DNA of 64,000 bases, taken from Sipunculus nudus. Lineage: Eukaryota; Annelida; Sipuncula; Golfingiida; Sipunculidae. The notes beneath the pieces are model-generated. The model was not told where the DNA came from. It did not search any database and was given only the letters and a program-made list of their open reading frames with translations. The stretch lies in assembly GCA_026874595.1 (NCBI GenBank), contig CM049306.1, positions 50,666,019-50,730,018 on the forward strand, given 5' to 3'. Every line of letters begins with the position of its first letter. The first letter of the stretch is position 1. Both the position numbers and the translations under genes were made by a program. Positions 54,701-60,700 of this stretch are shown in pieces.

Positions 54701-57700
54701 AAGTATTAATTATTTGTCAGTATTGGGTCTGTTATGATGGAATCATTTAACTTGGGGACTGTGTTAGTTAAAAATAAAAACTCAATTTTTATGTGCATGT
54801 CTTAGATGGGACATATTATGGTATACCAATGGTCTGTCTGTAAACTTTTATTGTTGCCCCTATGTAATTACCAGGGCTTAAATGGATTTTCATTAAACTC
54901 ACCTTAATTGCTAATTCGTAAATTATCTCACCCAAATTTGGTTCTAGGCAAAATCCATGAATATTTATTGAGGTCAGGGGTCACCAGCCTTATTTGTGTT
55001 GTCAAGATAACTTACCAGGAATGTAATGGATTTGGATTAAACTCGACAGAAATATTAAGTTACCACTATAAAATCTTGCCTTAGTTTGATTCCCAGTGAA
55101 ATCCATGCATATTTAATGAGGTCAAAGGTCAAATGACACTGATAACTTACAAAAATCTGAGGGATTTTCATGAAACTCATTATAAATTGTTATCAATAGA
55201 GTTTTCACCTGAATTAAATTCTCAGTGACATCCATGCATATTTAGTGAGGTCAGAGGTCACAGTTATGCACCATTGCTTTGCTCTTGTTGGTCACTAAGA
55301 TTACACAAAGCACCCCTGTATATATTTAGGGAAGTAAAATCATAATGCACAGGATTTATTTCAAGACATAGTTTCATCTTTCATAAATCCCTTTCAGATT
55401 CGTGATGGGAATCCTCCCTCTGATACTCAAATTGGCAAGTACTGTGGAGAAAACACAGCTCAGCTTCCTGCACCATTTGCTACTACCACGAAGAAGATGA
55501 CAGTTCACTTTGTATCAGACTTCATTGTAGCAAACAATGGGTTCCGGCTGGAATATATCACAAATGGTCAGTTTATCTCACTTTTTATTCACCATGTTGT
55601 CTGTTCCCTAATTTTTCTCAGATGAAAAGATGAACCTTATGGTTAAGGGTTGTGCCAGCATCTAAGGGATTTCTTGCGAGGGAGATAAATTAAAAATACC
55701 AGCCTTGTAAAAATTTATATTCTGAAGCCTCCCAGTTATGGCCATTGGTTTGACATGAGTTTTACCGTGAAAGAGAAATGGGGCTGTGAAGAGATTACAG
55801 ACCTCCATGTCTTTATTTATTGGACTGGCTTGAGATGGCAACAGAAAGTTACATGTAAATTGTAATAGAGAGATGCCCATTAGGAGAGGTTTCCATCATG
55901 TACAAATATTTTTTTTAAAGGACAACTGCCTACTTTAAACTGATTTCTTTGAAATTTTGCATCTGCATACATAAGAATCAGAGGCTGAAGCCTATTTAAA
56001 ATTATAAACTTGATTTGACTGAGAATGTTTTACTTAGTCTTTCTGTGTTTTAGCTATACCAGCCTGCCTTTGTCCATCATGCCCTCCTGATCAACTAAAG
56101 CATGTTGAATAAACATGAAGTTTAGCTTTTTCTCTTTTGAATAAATTGGACCTGCCAAAATATTGCCCAAAAACTGGTGGTTAACTCCTGTACACAGGTG
56201 TTAAAAAAAGTGGACCAGGTGTGATCACAGGCATTTACATAAACAGGGGACTCATGAATCACCCGGGCCACAGCACCTGTCAATCAGGAGATGCCCTGCC
56301 TTACTTTTCCCAAAAATGTGATACATGTTCATGCTGGCTCAAACATCACGTCTTTTTCACGGACCAGATACATGGGCTCACAGCCTCACACTGTGCATGT
56401 CAGTTCAGCTGAGGCCCTGGACCTATCATGCTGATCTGTTGCAACAGGTTCTACAATAAATTTCCATTCGGCCCAAGGACAGCAATGTCCATCCAGCAGA
56501 GATATATTAGAGGACATGCGGGTCAATGTATATGTACGGACTAGTTTGGACTAATCCTTGTTTGTTATCTGTTGTGCATTTGCTAAATAGGACCTCCATT
56601 CATGCAGCTTTGTTCTGGTAAACAGACACACGTGGACTGTATACTAGCTTTTAACTCATAACACATACAGAACCATAACAATTTAGGTGTAAATCAGCTA
56701 TGTGGATGTAATGAGATGGTTTTGTGTGCTGGAATGGTTTTGCTGGGAAATCTTTTCAATAAAGCTAAACTGAACTGATAATGTGAACAAATAGGCAGAA
56801 TATAACTCCTGATTATGTCCCTTTCAATTTAATGAATGTGTAAAATTTAAATTCATTAGCTGGTGTTCTTTTGTATATTTTCATACATATTTTGAAATTA
56901 GGTAATTCTCATTTAAATTCTGCAACTTTCTTGACTAACAAATATTCTTAAATCATTGGACTTCTGAGCAGCCTAAGATATTTCTTACCAGCTATTGTCT
57001 TATTTAGACAATGTAGCAGTTTTGTAGTATTATTGTTACTTCATTTGCATTAATTGCCAGTAATTAGATTTTACTACCATTGCCATGAAAGGTCAGCTGT
57101 TTTTTCTGCAAAATGTATGAAAAAAATATTTATTTTAATTTATCTTGCACCATTATTTTAGTTTTCATGGAGGTTCATTAAAAGATGTATGAATCCCATA
57201 AATTGTTAGTTGACCATCCATTAACAGCCAGATTGTAATAATTATATAACATCTGGAATTAGTACACAGTGCATTATTGCCAGCAGATTTGGTTAAGAGA
57301 CCTTTACAAAGAAAATTTACTAAAATTTTTAAGTTGCGTATCCAGATAGTCCAATACAAAATTGTTGTGTCTCCAATCTTTGATTCCTATGTAGCTTGAG
57401 ATTTATGCCTTAATATTCAGCCATTATTGTTGGTTCCTTAGTTACTTAGGTTAATTTTCACAAATAATTATATGGCTTACGCTCATTGATCAATTATCTC
57501 AATATAAATTGTTTTTGTTTTATTTGTAGGATGTGGGGCTGACCTTAGAGGCTCAAGTGGTCAGTTTAAAAGTCCCAACTATCCAAACCAGTATCCACAT
57601 GGCCGCACATGTATTTGGAAAATCGAGACACCTGTTGGTACGAGGGTGAATCTGACTATTGGTGATGTTGACATAGAAGATCACCATTCATGTTCCTTTG

Positions 57701-60700
57701 ATTCGCTGACCGTGAGTCGTGCACCGCAACATATACAGTAAAACCTCACCCAGTGACCACAAGTCTTTAACGACTACCTCAAAATAACAACCACTTGTTC
57801 ACGACCCCAGTCTTTCTTGTTCTTTATGTAAAACCTGGCTTAGACGATCAACTCAGAAATTGACCACATTATCAAGGTCCTATTGGTTGGTGTACCATAA
57901 ATTCTCACTTATACAACGACCCCACACATAAGTCTAGGTGGATATTTGAAGGGAGAAATCAGGGGCAAATTTTTTTGAGCCCACTGAATCTGGATGGGCC
58001 CCAGCTCACAACAGATGAACAAATGATAACCAATGTAATGAGTCATTTAAAAGTCACACCCAGAAATATACTTACGTGCATAGTTGTCAAGCTACAAGCA
58101 CACACTACCACTGCTGGTAGAGCAGGAAACATTCACTGAAAAGCAGGTAACATTCCCTTTCAGTGAAGGTCATACACTGTGGTCGCCATGATTTATAAAT
58201 TATAACTGAAAGTGAAATCCCAATGAGGCATGGTGTGTGACAACGTAGATGACAATATTAACATAGGTTCACAGTCACTTCTTGCCATTTCCAAATAAAC
58301 AAAGATGTTTTTGAGTGTTATGAATAAGTATCTAAGAAAGTATGATATGAGAAATATATGTACGTAAGTCTATATAGATACAGTCATAAATCCATATTAG
58401 CTTTGAGACCCGACATTACTTTATACCTTTGGTTTAAAAGTAGTCATACTTTTTCCTGGAAGATGCCGCCACTGTTGCGTGAAAAAAAAGGAGACCGTTT
58501 CTGCTTATTGGAAAGGGGAGAAACTGAATTCACATTTTCCTGTTTGAATTTTATTTTCTGTAAATAAAATGAACAAAGATTTGCTCTCAAGTGTTATGAA
58601 TAGGTAAATAATGTAAGGCTAAATGGCTTTCATTTTGCACCTTTCAGAACAAGCATAATTCGTCACTGCTATAAAAATATTCAACTATTTTACTGTCAGG
58701 TGATGCCATGCAATGTTGCGTTAAGAAAAATGGAATCAATGATCGAGCTCGAGTAGTCTGTTTCTGCTTATCTGACAGTGCAGAAAATAAAAAAATCTTC
58801 ATCAATGTTCAAAATTGATTGCCTATATGATAAAAATATGATATTCTTTCACAGTTTTGTATTTTAAATCCCAGTGCTTAACAGATTGCAGATTTTATAC
58901 AATTGCTGGCTGAATGGGACACATATCTTGTCTGACCTGTTTGGTTGACTATAGTTATAAGTGGGTCATGGCGATCCTCATTGCATGTAATTCCAAGATA
59001 GTTGTCAGCATTTTAATTATCTGAAGAAACAATTGTGAAAACATTGCGCTCTGAAGAACCATGACCTTCGTCAATGGGACAATGGCTTAAAGAAGTTCGC
59101 CCGAGTCAGTCCGCCTTTCATTACCTGTTCATATTCACTTACTTCTCCCCGTGGGCTTTTTCATGTTTGCTTGCTTGTGCAAGCACCAAATGTTGTTGTT
59201 GAGCAAGTCTACAGCAGACATGGATGTCAAATACACAGGGGTCGATGCCATTGATAAAAAACCCCACTTGATTAGCAATACTTATGCCTCCAGGACTTGT
59301 GCTTAATCGCCAATAAATCAAGCTCATGTATCTACCACAGTCTGTTATGTTACTTAAGAGGTTTATGCTGTTGAATACATTTTCCCAATACTTTTAACAT
59401 TTGAATGCAAACACATTAGAGTATATAATGAATGTCTATGTATATGTGTTTTCTAATTTAAGGAAAATCACATACAGCAATATTGCCATTATGCAGTAAA
59501 AATCCTAGGCATCTTACAAAGCTGTGCCACTTATATGGTGATGACTATTGGATAATTTAGGTGATTGTGGATTAAATTGGCATCTGTTTAAATACATCAT
59601 GTATGCAACTTGCACCAAGTGGCAAATTCTCAACAAGCATGTAGCAGGATGCTTCTGAGAGCTGGAATACAATTATTGGGCCTCAAATTGGTGATTTAGC
59701 AGTCCTTGTAGTACGCAAACAAAGCAGCTAGTTTTTCTTGGCCAGTTAATAAAAATACTGTATTATTCACATAACTTTTCACTCCCCAAATTTTCTTTTT
59801 ACAAAATCTGCTAAAACACCTAACATACATTATAGGCTAATCTTACTTGTTGCAACATGGCAATGCATTACAATTATATACTAAAGTAAAGCTGTTGTTC
59901 TATATATATGATATAATTTAGACTCTCAGAAATAATTCTGGTGTTTTGGGGGTTGAAAGTACATGTAGTATTTTTGTCCCACTTAAAGTATATGAAATTC
60001 AGTTTGAATATGTTTCATGCAAACATTCTTGCTAGTTTTATCTACATGGAAGCAAATCCAGATAAGTCACAGATTTAAAATAAAAGAAAATTCCCATGGA
60101 AAGCCTAGTGTGAACTTGTTAAAAGCCACAGTTCAGTTAAATTGTCTTAAAATTTGCCATGATTATCAAGTGCATGATATCTGGCTTCCATGAGCAATGC
60201 TCTACATGTAGGGTCAGTGTAAGATAATTACCTGATCAGGCTGGTAAAATTACATTTCATATTATTTTAAGATAAGAGACTGTTATTTCATTGTTAACAT
60301 TGTTAACATCCTTATAGCATCGGAGTGTGATGGGCATAAATTTACTTTTAAGTTTATTTTGAAGCTTTAAACTTTGCTGATACTGGTAGTAAATTTAAAG
60401 ATTTCATGTGTTTGAAAACACAATATATTATGATGTGTGTGATAAATATCTTGGGTAATAAATTAAGCTTTCAACACCAAACTTGACAGAAATATTAATC
60501 AGATTACTGGTATATAAGCTTCAGTTACCTCCAGCTGTGTTGTCAAGCAACTGAAAAAGTGTTCTCCATTTCACTAGTTTATTGTTTCATTATTACTAGC
60601 TGTCTTGCACAATATTCCACAAAAAGAACTGAATACTCCCGGATCTAATCATATATACAAAAACCTTGCTGCAAATTGTATTATGTGACCAAAGATAAAC

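Noticed and set aside
57736-57912. Extra exon after exon 17
   Set aside because: The sequence after GTGAGT looks like a transposon end (TACAGTAAAACCTC) and offers no phase-0 CUB continuation. The true second half is at 60732.
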